Source of the DNA: an uncultured Collinsella sp.
GTDB taxonomy: Bacteria > Actinomycetota > Coriobacteriia > Coriobacteriales > Coriobacteriaceae
DNA length: 61,595 bases
Direction: 5' to 3'
NCBI GenBank assembly: GCA_902494085.1
Contig: CABURU010000008.1
Coordinates: 1-61,595 of the forward strand
Each line of letters begins with the position of its first letter. Within the stretch, counting starts at the first letter, position 1. A program made the translations under genes and the position numbers. Of this stretch, positions 44,916 through 53,638 are shown one piece after another. Under the pieces are notes generated by a model, which saw only the letters and a program-made list of their open reading frames with translations, was not told the origin of the DNA and did not search any database.

Positions 44916-46058
44916 TTAGGAACGCTGCTGCGGCTTCCAGGAACCGACATTGGCGTCGTACTGGTTCAGCGCACTGTTGCCGCCCTGCGCGATGGGCGCC
45001 AGGATCTCGCTTTGGTGGGAACTCATCGACTCGCCATCGGGAATGGCCAGCGAGATATCCCAGCTCTGGCAGATCACGTCGACGCGCTCATACATCCACT
45101 CGGCAAGCTGCTTTAAGTGGGCGATGTCGTCCGCATAGACCGTATCGTCCTGATACTTAAGGTTGTTGAGCTCATCTTGCGTCTTTTTGATCTGGTCGCG
45201 CAGGGCGTAGGCACTCTGCGACAGCTCCTGACGGGTGGACAGCGGCGTTCGGAGATAGCCGTTGTTAAAGGAATCGATGACCTCGCCGATCTGGTCCTCG
45301 TCACCGTAGGACACGATGGTCTGATACAGACCGTCGAGCCTGGTATAGAGCTGATCATCGGTCAGCACGGTTTCTTCCTGGACCACCTCGGCAGAATCGT
45401 CCTGCTTGGTATCGTCCTCAGTCGCCTCGCCTTTTTGGCGCGTAGGGAAGGTCGTCTGCGCGGCCTGGCCAAACTGGTCATAGAAGCCAGGCATGACACC
45501 CATGGGATCAGTCGTCACGAACCAATAGGCACCACCGCACACAAGGGCAAGGACCGCGATGACGATAAGCGGCTTGGGAATATGACGCTTGTGCTTGTGA
45601 TAGGCGTCCTCGTCGGGGTGCACCTTGCGCTTGGGTTTTTGAGCATCGTCATGCAGGGAAACGGGTGTGGGAATATCGACCTTGGGAATACCGAAATCCT
45701 TATCGAAAGCCGGCAGCACGCAGGTCTCGTTAGGATCGGCGGCGTCCGAAAGCACCGCAGCGGCAGAGGCCGGCGCATGCGGCACCTCGGTATCGATCTG
45801 CTCTTGCGTTAGGCGCGGAAAACCCGCCGTGCGGCCCGCAGCCAAGTCGGATGCGGCCGCGTCCTCGGAGAGGATACACGGAGCGGGGCGTCCGCATTTG
45901 GGGCACGTACGATCATGCGGAGAAAGACGGGCACCGCAGCCCTCACAGAACACGAACTCGGTGTGCTCGGGGCCATCGCCCAGACCCACATAGGCGTTGC
46001 AGTAGGGGCAGAACGAGGCGCCGTCCTCGATAGTCTTAAGGCAATGCGGGCAGATCAC
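44916..46058 (-). CDS. Double zinc-ribbon membrane protein
   Basis: A 380-residue protein of unknown function. Two four-cysteine zinc ribbons lie at the N terminus (Cys3/6/17/20 and Cys38/41/52/55: CPHC...CPYC and CEGC...CPKC). A low-complexity region rich in Asp/Ala/Pro and a basic KHKRH stretch lead to one transmembrane helix (162-180). The extracytoplasmic C-terminal region (about 200-380) is helical and Asp/Gln-rich. I prefer GTG 46058, which has AGAGG upstream, over TTG 46088. Confidence 0.75.
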   Translation of the reverse strand: MICPHCLKTIEDGASFCPYCNAYVGLGDGPEHTEFVFCEGCGARLSPHDRTCPKCGRPAPCILSEDAAASDLAAGRTAGFPRLTQEQIDTEVPHAPASAAAVLSDAADPNETCVLPAFDKDFGIPKVDIPTPVSLHDDAQKPKRKVHPDEDAYHKHKRHIPKPLIVIAVLALVCGGAYWFVTTDPMGVMPGFYDQFGQAAQTTFPTRQKGEATEDDTKQDDSAEVVQEETVLTDDQLYTRLDGLYQTIVSYGDEDQIGEVIDSFNNGYLRTPLSTRQELSQSAYALRDQIKKTQDELNNLKYQDDTVYADDIAHLKQLAEWMYERVDVICQSWDISLAIPDGESMSSHQSEILAPIAQGGNSALNQYDANVGSWKPQQRS

Positions 46059-46161
46059 GGCATCCTCTTTTCGAAGCAATTCAAACAATCGAGGTTAGAG
46101 CATAACATCGCCACGGCCCCACAGGAGCAAGGCACCAATTCAACATCGCCAGGGCGCGTAG

Positions 46162-48885
46162 TTACTTCTTCTTTTTGCTTGGCATCGAAACTTTGATGCC
46201 TTGGGCGGACTTGGTCACGCGAGAGCGCTTGGCTCCGGTACTCTTCTTTTTCTTGGGCTGGGCCTGGGCCACGCCCTCGAGTGCGCGGGCCTCGGCCTCG
46301 CGAGCGGTGCGATCTTCGCGGCGCTGCGCCATGTCGGCGGCGAAGCGCTTGGCAAAACGCTCGGCCGTCGAACCCGTCGAGCTCACCTTGCCGCCACCGC
46401 GACCCAGGTGGACGCGCACACCGCGGCCAAAACCAGTTGCAGCATGACGACGACGCGGCTTGAGCGAATCCATCATCGTGGCGAGCTTAAAGAACACCGA
46501 GCAGGTAAAGACCACGATGACAGCCAAGATAACCATCTGGCCCATCGACAGGTTGGCAATAGACAGCAGCTCCGGGAATCCGATAACGCCCACCAAGATG
46601 CCGGCGACCACAAACACAAAGAGCACCACACGCAGGGGCGTGAGAGGCTGCGAGATGCGCCAGATCAGGCTGACGCTCGCCGCACACGACGTAAGCAGGC
46701 ACATCGTAGACAGCGTGAGCTGGCTAAAGCCAAACACGCGCGCCACAAAGATATCGAGTGCCGCAGCCAAAATGACCGCAATCGACGCCGGCAGTGCACG
46801 CTTGAGTACGTTCGTCAGGAACGACCCCTTCACGCGAGCATTGTTGGGCTCCAGACCCAACACAAAGCCCGGCGCGCCGATGCAGAAGAAGTTAATGAGC
46901 GTCATCTGGATGGGCTCGAAGGGGTACGGCGGCAGCGCGATGCACAGCGCGGCCAGGCCCATCGAGAACAGCGTCTTGGTCAGGAACAGCGACGCCGAAC
47001 GCTGCAGGTTGTTGATGGAGCGACGGCCCTCGGCCACCACGGCGGGCATCGAGGCAAAGTCGTTGTCGACGAGTACGATCTCGGCCACGTTGCGCGCGGC
47101 ATCGGAGCCGGCCGCCATGGCAACGGAGCAGTCGGCCTCCTTGAGAGCCAGCACGTCGTTGACGCCGTCGCCCGTCATGGCCACGGTGTGCTCGCGGCGC
47201 TTGAGCGCCTGCACGAGCTCGCGCTTCTGCTGCGGGGTCACACGACCAAAGACATGGTAGCGGTCCACTGCGGCATCGAGCTTGGCCGGCGTATCGAGCG
47301 TCGTGGCGTCCACATAAGCGTCCGCCCCCGGCACGCCCACCACGCGTGCGATCGACGACACCGTACGCGGGTCGTCGCCACTGATCACGTTGAGGGTCAC
47401 GCCCTGCTCGTTAAAGTAGCCGATGGTCTCGGCCGCCGAGGTACGAATCTCGTCGCGGATGGTCACAAAGCCCACGGGCTCGGCCTCGCCCACCATATCG
47501 CCATCGGGCGTAAAGCCGTCCACGCTCGCCACCACGAGCACGCGGCAGGTATCGGCAAGCTCGGCGACACGGTTCTCGACCTGCGAAAACACACGCTCCG
47601 AAAGCACAAACTGCGCGGCGCCCATCACATAGGAGCCCTGCGCAAACGACGCGCCGCTCCATTTTTTGGAGGACGAGAACGGAATGACCGACAGCGGCTC
47701 AGACACCTCGACCGGGCGATCGGCGTAATAGTTGAGAAGCGCCTGGCAGGTCTCGTTGGCATCGGCCGAAGTCGCACGCGCGACGTTAGCCAGCGCAAAA
47801 TCAAGCACCGTGGTATCGACGGGAACGGTCGCCTCGTCGGAGCCGGCGCCTAAGCTCACGCCCTCAACCGGCAGCGGATACGTGCCCTCGACCTCCATGC
47901 GGCCCGACGTGATGGTGCCCGTCTTGTCCAGGCACAGCACGTCGACGCGAGCAAGCGTCTCGATGCAGTAGAGCTGCTGCGCCAGCACCTTGCGGCGGGC
48001 CAGGCGCACCGTGGCGATGGCGAGCACCGACGAGGTCAGCAGCACCAGGCCTTGCGGGATCATGCCCAGCAGGGCGCCCACCGTGGACAGTAGCGCCGAC
48101 GAAGGCACATGACCAGCCAGCAGCTCGGAGAAGCACCACGAAAGCGCGCTATCGCCCGGGGTTCCCGCGGCATCCCACAGCTCGCTCACGCTCGAGGCAA
48201 ACAACGCCAAACCGAGCGGGATCATGATGATGCTCGCAAAGCGCACGATGGCGTTGAGCGCGTTCATGATCTCGGAATTGACCTTTTTGACGTACTTGGC
48301 CTCGTTATTAATTTTGGCCACGTAGTTGTCGGCGCCGACATGGATCACGCGGGCGCGCAGCAGGCCCGAGTCGATAAAGCTGCCGCTCATGAGCTCGGAA
48401 CCGGGCTGTTTCTTAATAAGGTCGCTCTCGCCCGTCAGCAGGCTCTCGTTCACGAGCGCCTCGCCCGAAACCACCACGGCGTCAGCGGGAATCTGGTCGC
48501 CGCGCCCCAGGCGAATGATGTCGTCGAGCACGATCTGGTCCAAGTCGAGCTCCACCTCGGCGCCGTCGCGCACCGCGATGGCCTTCTTGGAGGTCAGCAG
48601 CGTGAGCTTATCGACCATCTTCTTGGAACGCATGGACTGAATGACGCCAATAGCGGTATTGAGGAACACCACGAACAGGAACGTCAGATTCTTAAACGAA
48701 CCGGTCAAAATGACCAGGAACGCCAAGATCACGTTGATCAAATTGAACAGCGTGCAGAGGTTCTCGATGATGAGCTCTTTGACCGACTTGGTCTTGAGCT
48801 CCATGTTGCGGTTGATCTTACCGGCGGCGATGCGCTCCTCGACCTCGGCGGTCGAGAGTCCGCGCTCGATATCCGTTGCTGCCAT
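46162..48885 (-). CDS. P-type cation-transporting ATPase, CtpE-like
   Basis: A 907-residue membrane pump. The actuator loop has LTGES (150-154), the membrane ion-site helix has MIPQGLVLLTSS (about 275-286) and the phosphorylation site is CLDKTGT with Asp320. Later TGDGVNDVLALKEADCSVAM is the hinge motif. The helix-4 PxGL pattern resembles mycobacterial CtpE, a calcium transporter; calcium is therefore the best guess but metal specificity is not proven. The C-terminal 105 residues form an unusual Arg/Lys-rich cytoplasmic tail ending in KKKK. ATG 48885 is chosen; a GTG at 48900 is possible. Confidence 0.9.
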   Translation of the reverse strand: MAATDIERGLSTAEVEERIAAGKINRNMELKTKSVKELIIENLCTLFNLINVILAFLVILTGSFKNLTFLFVVFLNTAIGVIQSMRSKKMVDKLTLLTSKKAIAVRDGAEVELDLDQIVLDDIIRLGRGDQIPADAVVVSGEALVNESLLTGESDLIKKQPGSELMSGSFIDSGLLRARVIHVGADNYVAKINNEAKYVKKVNSEIMNALNAIVRFASIIMIPLGLALFASSVSELWDAAGTPGDSALSWCFSELLAGHVPSSALLSTVGALLGMIPQGLVLLTSSVLAIATVRLARRKVLAQQLYCIETLARVDVLCLDKTGTITSGRMEVEGTYPLPVEGVSLGAGSDEATVPVDTTVLDFALANVARATSADANETCQALLNYYADRPVEVSEPLSVIPFSSSKKWSGASFAQGSYVMGAAQFVLSERVFSQVENRVAELADTCRVLVVASVDGFTPDGDMVGEAEPVGFVTIRDEIRTSAAETIGYFNEQGVTLNVISGDDPRTVSSIARVVGVPGADAYVDATTLDTPAKLDAAVDRYHVFGRVTPQQKRELVQALKRREHTVAMTGDGVNDVLALKEADCSVAMAAGSDAARNVAEIVLVDNDFASMPAVVAEGRRSINNLQRSASLFLTKTLFSMGLAALCIALPPYPFEPIQMTLINFFCIGAPGFVLGLEPNNARVKGSFLTNVLKRALPASIAVILAAALDIFVARVFGFSQLTLSTMCLLTSCAASVSLIWRISQPLTPLRVVLFVFVVAGILVGVIGFPELLSIANLSMGQMVILAVIVVFTCSVFFKLATMMDSLKPRRRHAATGFGRGVRVHLGRGGGKVSSTGSTAERFAKRFAADMAQRREDRTAREAEARALEGVAQAQPKKKKSTGAKRSRVTKSAQGIKVSMPSKKKK

Positions 48886-48915
48886 ACCACGTCCCATCAC
48901 GTCGCGTCGGTATAA

Positions 48916-48950
48916 GAAAAACCGCCCGGACCATGCGAGGTTCGGACGGT
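48916..48950 (-). terminator. Terminator after tRNA-Arg(CCG)
   Basis: A 12-bp imperfect stem (ACCGTCCGAACC against GGTCCGGGCGGT) followed by TTTTT on the minus strand, between the tRNA and the P-type ATPase start. Confidence 0.75.
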
Positions 48951-48961
48951 CTTACGTTCGA

Positions 48962-49038
48962 TGGTGCCCCATGTTGGATTCGAACCAACGGCCTTCTGCT
49001 CCGGAGGCAGACGCTCTAATCCCCTGAGCTAATAGGGC
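48962..49038 (-). tRNA. tRNA-Arg (anticodon CCG)
   Basis: A 77-nt cloverleaf with acceptor GCCCTAT/ATGGGGC (one T-G pair), D stem GCTC/GAGC, anticodon stem TCTGC/GCAGA with loop CTCCGGA, and T arm GTTGG-TTCGAAT-CCAAC. The anticodon CCG reads CGG. CCA is encoded. It lies alone between the ATPase gene and the aro operon, with its own promoter and terminator. Confidence 0.96.
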
Positions 49039-49049
49039 CAACGTATGAC

Positions 49050-49079
49050 ATTATACCCAAGTGCACCACGGGCTATCAA
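49050..49079 (-). promoter_or_regulatory. Promoter of tRNA-Arg(CCG)
   Basis: Minus-strand TTGATA and consensus TATAAT are separated by 18 bases. The start is expected about 5 bases before the tRNA. Confidence 0.75.
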
Positions 49080-49131
49080 AATAAAAGAAAAAGCTTTGCA
49101 ATTCCGAGGAAGACGCGGTGCAACGGCCCAC

Positions 49132-49161
49132 TTTAGAAGGCAAAAGCGAGTCAGATAGTAT
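49132..49161 (+). promoter_or_regulatory. Probable aroF operon promoter
   Basis: A -10 TAGTAT (49156-49161, overlapping TATAAA) lies 18 bases after a weak -35 TTTAGA. Transcription would start near 49168, about 70 nt before aroF. Confidence 0.45.
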
Positions 49162-49169
49162 AAACTCTC

Positions 49170-49244
49170 ATGCACCATATATACGGCTCGCGATGCGGGC
49201 CGTTTTTGCAAGGGCTACCCATCGAGGTGAGAGGCACACCATGA
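49170..49244 (+). CDS. Possible 24-residue leader peptide upstream of aroF
   Basis: A short reading frame starts with ATG at or next to the predicted transcript start and ends with a TGA that overlaps the aroF ATG (ATGA). It reads MHHIYGSRCGPFLQGLPIE followed by five more residues, and passes through the terminator hairpin. No ribosome site precedes it, so it would be leaderless. It holds one Tyr and one Phe and no Trp, so it is not a classic run of control codons. Speculative. Confidence 0.25.
   Translation: MHHIYGSRCGPFLQGLPIEVRGTP
49183..49207 (+). terminator. Terminator/attenuator hairpin in the aroF leader
   Basis: ACGGCTCGC pairs with GCGGGCCGT (one T-G pair) across a GAT loop, followed at once by TTTT. 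It lies between the predicted aroF promoter and the aroF ATG, with no plus-strand gene upstream, so it fits a conditional terminator. Confidence 0.65.
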
Positions 49245-50263
49245 TTGCAATTTTAAAGCAGAGCGCCAGCGACGAGGCCGTAAGCCATATCGTTAGCTGG
49301 ATTGAGAAAAAGGGCCTGAAGACCGATGTCTCGCGCGGCGAGAACGAGACGATCATCGGCCTGGTGGGCGATACGACCAAGATCGACCCGTTCCTGCTCG
49401 AGTCCATGGACGTCGTCGAGCGCGTGCAGCGCGTCTCCGAGCCGTTCAAGCGTGCCAACCGCAAGTTCCACCCCGAGGACTCCGTCATCGACTGCGGCCA
49501 CGGCGTCAAGATCGGCGGCGATCAGTTCCAGGTCATCGCCGGCCCGTGCTCCGTCGAGGGCGAGAACCTCATCCGCATCGCCCGCCGCGTGAAGGCCGCC
49601 GGTGCCACGATGCTGCGCGGCGGTGCCTACAAGCCCCGCACCTCCCCCTACGCCTACCAGGGCATGGGTCCCGCCGGCCTCGACCTGCTGTGCGAGGCGT
49701 CTGCCGAACTCGACATGCCGATCGTCACCGAGATCATGGACCCACGCGACGTGCAGGTCTTCCTGGACAAGAAGATTGACGTCATGCAGATCGGCGCCCG
49801 CAACGCCCAGAACTTCCCCCTGCTCAAGGAGGTCGGCAAGACCAAGACCCCGATCCTGCTCAAGCGCGGCATGTCCGGCACGATCGACGAGCTGCTTATG
49901 GCCGCCGAGTACATCATGAGCGAGGGCAACGACAACGTCATCCTGTGCGAGCGCGGTATCCGCACCTTCGAGACCCGCACACGCAACACATTCGACCTCA
50001 ACGCCGTGCCGGTGCTGCACCACCTGTCGCACCTGCCCGTCGTCGCCGACCCCAGCCACGCCACCGGCTACACCCGCTACGTTGAGCCCATGGCGCTCGC
50101 CGCGACCGCCTGCGGTGCCAACGGCCTGGAGATCGAGGTCCACGACGAGCCGAGCCGCGCCTGGTCCGACGGCGCCCAGGCCCTCACCCCCGATCAATTC
50201 GACGACACCATGCGCCGCATCCGAGCCATCCGCGAGGTTGTCTGCCAAGAGACCATGGAGTAA
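49241..50263 (+). CDS. aroF: 3-deoxy-7-phosphoheptulonate (DAHP) synthase, type I-beta with N-terminal regulatory domain
   Basis: A 340-residue first enzyme of the shikimate pathway, joining PEP and erythrose 4-phosphate. Residues 1-70 are a ferredoxin-like regulatory domain. The barrel follows with VIAGPCSVEG, LRGGAYKPRTSPYAYQG, MQIGARNAQNFPLL, LKRGMSGTIDELLMAAEYI and VVADPSHATG. Start ATG 49241 has GAGGTGAGAGG upstream; the reading from 49118 runs through the promoter and is unlikely. First gene of the aromatic operon, three bases before tyrA. Confidence 0.96.
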   Translation: MIAILKQSASDEAVSHIVSWIEKKGLKTDVSRGENETIIGLVGDTTKIDPFLLESMDVVERVQRVSEPFKRANRKFHPEDSVIDCGHGVKIGGDQFQVIAGPCSVEGENLIRIARRVKAAGATMLRGGAYKPRTSPYAYQGMGPAGLDLLCEASAELDMPIVTEIMDPRDVQVFLDKKIDVMQIGARNAQNFPLLKEVGKTKTPILLKRGMSGTIDELLMAAEYIMSEGNDNVILCERGIRTFETRTRNTFDLNAVPVLHHLSHLPVVADPSHATGYTRYVEPMALAATACGANGLEIEVHDEPSRAWSDGAQALTPDQFDDTMRRIRAIREVVCQETME

Positions 50264-50266
50264 CCC

Positions 50267-51181
50267 ATGGGTACGGTGAGAAACGCGCGCGTTAACCAGG
50301 GCGGCCCCAAGTGCGCCGGTATCGTCGGCCTGGGCCTCATCGGCGGTAGCTTTGCCCGCGGCTATGCACAGGCGGGCGTCCGCGTGCTGGCCTGGGACCC
50401 CGATGACGATGTCATGACGGCCGCCAGCATGGGCACTGTCGCCGGAGAGCTCAACGACAAGACACTCGGCGAATGCGACATCATCGTCCTGGCCTGCTAC
50501 CCCGAGGCCTGCATCGAGTGGCTCGAGGCGCATGCACAGGCACTCGCCGACGCCACCGACACCGACGCCATCATGGGTCCTGTGGTGATCGACACCGTGG
50601 GCGTCAAGGGCATTGTGTGTGAGCGGGCCTTTGAGCTTGCCCGCGAGCACGGCTTTTACTTTGTGGGCGCGCACCCCATGGCGGGCACGCAGTACTCGGG
50701 CTATGCGCACTCCCGCGCCGACCTGTTCCAGGGCGCGCCGCTCGTGCTCGTGCCGCCCGCAGTGGACGATGCGCTCAAGCTGGAGCTTTTGGGCCAGGTG
50801 CGCGAGATGGTGCGCCCCTTGGGCTTTGGCAAGTTCAGCGTGACCAGCGCCGCCGAGCACGACCGCGTCATCGCCTTCACGAGTCAGCTTGCGCACGTGG
50901 TATCCAACGCCTACGTAAAGAGTCCGACCGCCCAGGTCCACCACGGCTTTTCGGCCGGTAGCTACCGCGATCTCACCCGCGTGGCGCACCTCAACCCGCA
51001 AATGTGGTCCGAGCTCATGATCGACGACGCCAACGCGCTCGCCTTCGAGATCGACCATCTGATCGAGTCGCTTGGCGCCTACAGCCGCGCCCTTAAGGAC
51101 CGCGACCAGCGCTATCTGGAGAATCTCCTTGCCGAGGGCGACCGCATTAAGCGCGCGCTCGACGACGAGGCCTCCCACTAG
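50267..51181 (+). CDS. tyrA: Prephenate dehydrogenase
   Basis: A 304-residue NAD(P)-dependent enzyme of tyrosine synthesis. The Rossmann motif GIVGLGLIGGSFARG (18-32) is followed by GAHPMAGTQYSGYAHS and the catalytic His region SAAEHDRVIAFTSQLAHVVS. The protein ends after the dehydrogenase helical domain: no ACT or chorismate mutase domain is attached. Arogenate versus prephenate specificity cannot be read from sequence. Confidence 0.93.
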   Translation: MGTVRNARVNQGGPKCAGIVGLGLIGGSFARGYAQAGVRVLAWDPDDDVMTAASMGTVAGELNDKTLGECDIIVLACYPEACIEWLEAHAQALADATDTDAIMGPVVIDTVGVKGIVCERAFELAREHGFYFVGAHPMAGTQYSGYAHSRADLFQGAPLVLVPPAVDDALKLELLGQVREMVRPLGFGKFSVTSAAEHDRVIAFTSQLAHVVSNAYVKSPTAQVHHGFSAGSYRDLTRVAHLNPQMWSELMIDDANALAFEIDHLIESLGAYSRALKDRDQRYLENLLAEGDRIKRALDDEASH

Positions 51182-51217
51182 ACCACCTATCACGCCAGGT
51201 CGAAAGGACCGAAGCTT

Positions 51218-52324
51218 ATGGCGATTACCATCGATATCGACACCGCACGCCCCTACCAGGTGCATGTAGGCACGTTTTTGCTGGAGCAGGCGGGACCGCT
51301 CGTGCGCGCCACTGCCGGCGGCACCAAGGCCGTCATCGTGACGGACACCAACGTGGGCCCGCTCTACCAGATGCCAGTTAAGCAGAGTCTGGAGGCATCA
51401 GGCTACGAGGTGAGCATCTGCACCTTCGAGGCCGGCGAGGCCCATAAGCGCGCCGAAACCTATGTTGCCATTTTGGAGTTTGTGGCCGAGCACGAGCTTT
51501 CGCGCTCCGACGTGATCGTGGCGCTCGGCGGCGGCGTCGTGGGCGATGTGGCGGGCTTTGTGGCCGCGACCTACATGCGCGGCTGCAAGTTTGTGCAGAT
51601 CCCGACGAGCCTGCTCGCCATGGTGGATTCGTCGGTGGGCGGCAAGACCGCCATCGACCTGGCTGCCGGCAAGAACTTGGCCGGCGCCTTTTGGCAGCCG
51701 AGCGTGGTTATCGCCGACGTGGGGTGCCTGGCCACCCTCACGCCCGAGCAGTTCGCCGACGGCTGCGGCGAGGTCGTCAAGCACGCCGTGATCGCCGACC
51801 CGGAGCTTTTCGCCGAGCTGGAGAAGACCCCGCTCACGCTGGAGCTGCTCAACCGCGATGTGGCCCGCGTAGCACTCATCATCGCCCGCAACATCGACAT
51901 CAAGCGCGCCGTGGTCGTCGCCGACGAGCACGAAACCAACCAGCGCAAGCTGCTCAACTTTGGACACAGCGCCGGACACGCCGTCGAGGCCTGCGAGCAC
52001 TTTGAGCTCGGACACGGCAACTGCGTGTCGATCGGCATGGGCATCATCACGCGCGCCGCGGCCCTGCACGGCGTTTGCGATGCTGCACTGCCCGGCCGTA
52101 TTGAGGAGCTCTGCGCCCGCCACGGCCTCAAGACCCGCTGCGACCTCAATGCCGATGCCGTCTTTGCCGAGGCGCTCCACGACAAGAAGCGCGCGGGCGA
52201 CACCATCGACCTGGTGATTCCGCACGGCATTGGCCGCTGCAGCATCGACCGCACGCCGCTTTCCACTTTCCACGAACTCATTGCCGAGGGCCTCGGCCAG
52301 AAGGGAGACGCATCCGCATGCTAG
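51218..52324 (+). CDS. aroB: 3-dehydroquinate synthase
   Basis: A 368-residue NAD- and zinc-dependent cyclase. GGGVVGDVAGFVAATYMRG, QIPTSLLAMVDSSVGGKTAI and the C-terminal metal-binding LNFGHSAGHAVEACEHF are full matches to the family. ATG with AAAGGA upstream. Its end overlaps aroA by seven bases, so expression is coupled. Confidence 0.96.
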   Translation: MAITIDIDTARPYQVHVGTFLLEQAGPLVRATAGGTKAVIVTDTNVGPLYQMPVKQSLEASGYEVSICTFEAGEAHKRAETYVAILEFVAEHELSRSDVIVALGGGVVGDVAGFVAATYMRGCKFVQIPTSLLAMVDSSVGGKTAIDLAAGKNLAGAFWQPSVVIADVGCLATLTPEQFADGCGEVVKHAVIADPELFAELEKTPLTLELLNRDVARVALIIARNIDIKRAVVVADEHETNQRKLLNFGHSAGHAVEACEHFELGHGNCVSIGMGIITRAAALHGVCDAALPGRIEELCARHGLKTRCDLNADAVFAEALHDKKRAGDTIDLVIPHGIGRCSIDRTPLSTFHELIAEGLGQKGDASAC

Positions 52325-53637
52325 CCCGCATCACCCCGTCCCCGCTTAAGGGCACCGTTCCCGCCATCGCGTCCAAGTCGATGGCGCACCGTCTCATCAT
52401 CTGCGCTGCCCTTGCCAACGGAGAGACGCATGTGACCTGCAACACCACCTGCGCCGATATTGAGGCCACGGTCCGCTGCCTCACGGCGCTCGGCGCCCGC
52501 ATCGAGACCGTCGAGGACGGCTTCCAGGTCCACCCCACCATGAAGAGCATTGAGTTCGGCCTGCTCAAGGCCCTTGCCGGCGGCACGCTCGACTGCGGCG
52601 AGAGCGGCTCCACGCTCCGCTTTATGCTGCCCGTCGCCTGCGCGCTGGGCGCAGAGGCAACCTTTGTGGGACAGGGCCGCCTAGGCGCACGCCCGCTGTC
52701 CCCGCTCTCGGACGAGATCATTGCCGCCGGCTGCGACCTACAGGGTCTGGGCGGTTTTCCGCTCAAGACGAGTGGACGCATGCGCCCGGGCACCTTTGTG
52801 CTTCCGGGCAACGTGAGCTCGCAGTATATCTCCGGCCTGCTGCTGGCGGCCCCGCTGCTGGCCCAGCCCTCCTGCGTGCAGGTGACTGGCCTTATCGAGA
52901 GCCGCCCCTACATCAACCTGACGATCCAGGCCATGAAGGCCTTCGGCGTCGAGGTCAACGTCGAGCGTATTCCGGCCAAGGACGGCCAGCCCGAGGTCAC
53001 GAACTTCCGCGTGAACAGCGGCTCGTACCGCACGCCCGGCAGCGTAGCCGTAGAGGGTGATTGGTCCAACGCCGCCTTTTGGCTGTGTGCCGGCGCCATC
53101 GGCTCCGACCCCATCACCGTCGAGGGCGTGTCGCTGAGCTCCGCACAGGGCGATCGCAACGTGCTCGCCGCGCTTTCGCGCTTTGGCGCCCGCATCGTGC
53201 GCTCCACGAACGCCGCCACCGTGCAGTCCGACAAGCTCGCCGGCTTTGAGATGAGCGCCTACGACATTCCCGACCTGGTGCCCGTTATCTCGGCCGTGGC
53301 CTCGCTGGCACAGGGCCGCACCTTTATCCGCGATTGCGCCCGCCTGCGCATCAAGGAATCCGACCGCCTGGCCACCACCACCCGCGAGCTCACCGCGCTG
53401 GGCGCGCAGGTGCGTATTGCCGGCGACGACCTCATCATCAAGGGCGTCGATGCCTTTACCGGCGGCGAGGTCGATTCGCACAACGACCACCGCATCGCCA
53501 TGATGGCCGCCATCGCCGCGAGCCGTGCCACCGGCGAGGTCGTGATCCACGGCGCCGAGGCCGTCAACAAGTCCTATCCCGATTTTTTCGACCACTACCG
53601 CCTGCTGGGCGGCAAGGTCACACTCGAGGAGGAATAG
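52318..53637 (+). CDS. aroA: 5-enolpyruvylshikimate-3-phosphate synthase
   Basis: A 439-residue two-lobed enzyme that adds the PEP enolpyruvyl group to shikimate 3-phosphate. KSMAHRLIICAALANGETHV, LDCGESGSTLRFMLPVACAL, GQGRLGARPL and the C-terminal RIKESDRLATTTREL with HNDHRIAMMAAIA are diagnostic. The active-site loop reads LDCGESGSTLRF, in place of the LNAGTAGT-like motif of class I forms. ATG overlaps the aroB end. Confidence 0.96.
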   Translation: MLARITPSPLKGTVPAIASKSMAHRLIICAALANGETHVTCNTTCADIEATVRCLTALGARIETVEDGFQVHPTMKSIEFGLLKALAGGTLDCGESGSTLRFMLPVACALGAEATFVGQGRLGARPLSPLSDEIIAAGCDLQGLGGFPLKTSGRMRPGTFVLPGNVSSQYISGLLLAAPLLAQPSCVQVTGLIESRPYINLTIQAMKAFGVEVNVERIPAKDGQPEVTNFRVNSGSYRTPGSVAVEGDWSNAAFWLCAGAIGSDPITVEGVSLSSAQGDRNVLAALSRFGARIVRSTNAATVQSDKLAGFEMSAYDIPDLVPVISAVASLAQGRTFIRDCARLRIKESDRLATTTRELTALGAQVRIAGDDLIIKGVDAFTGGEVDSHNDHRIAMMAAIAASRATGEVVIHGAEAVNKSYPDFFDHYRLLGGKVTLEEE

Positions 53638-53638
53638 C

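Noticed and set aside
48962..49038. tRNA-Arg(CCG) as an integration site of a genomic island
   Set aside because: No integrase and no direct repeat of the tRNA 3' end is seen, and the flanking genes are housekeeping.
49253..51265. 670-codon minus-strand open frame across aroF and tyrA
   Set aside because: Antisense to two clearly conserved enzymes; His/Gly/Val-rich composition follows from their codon bias.
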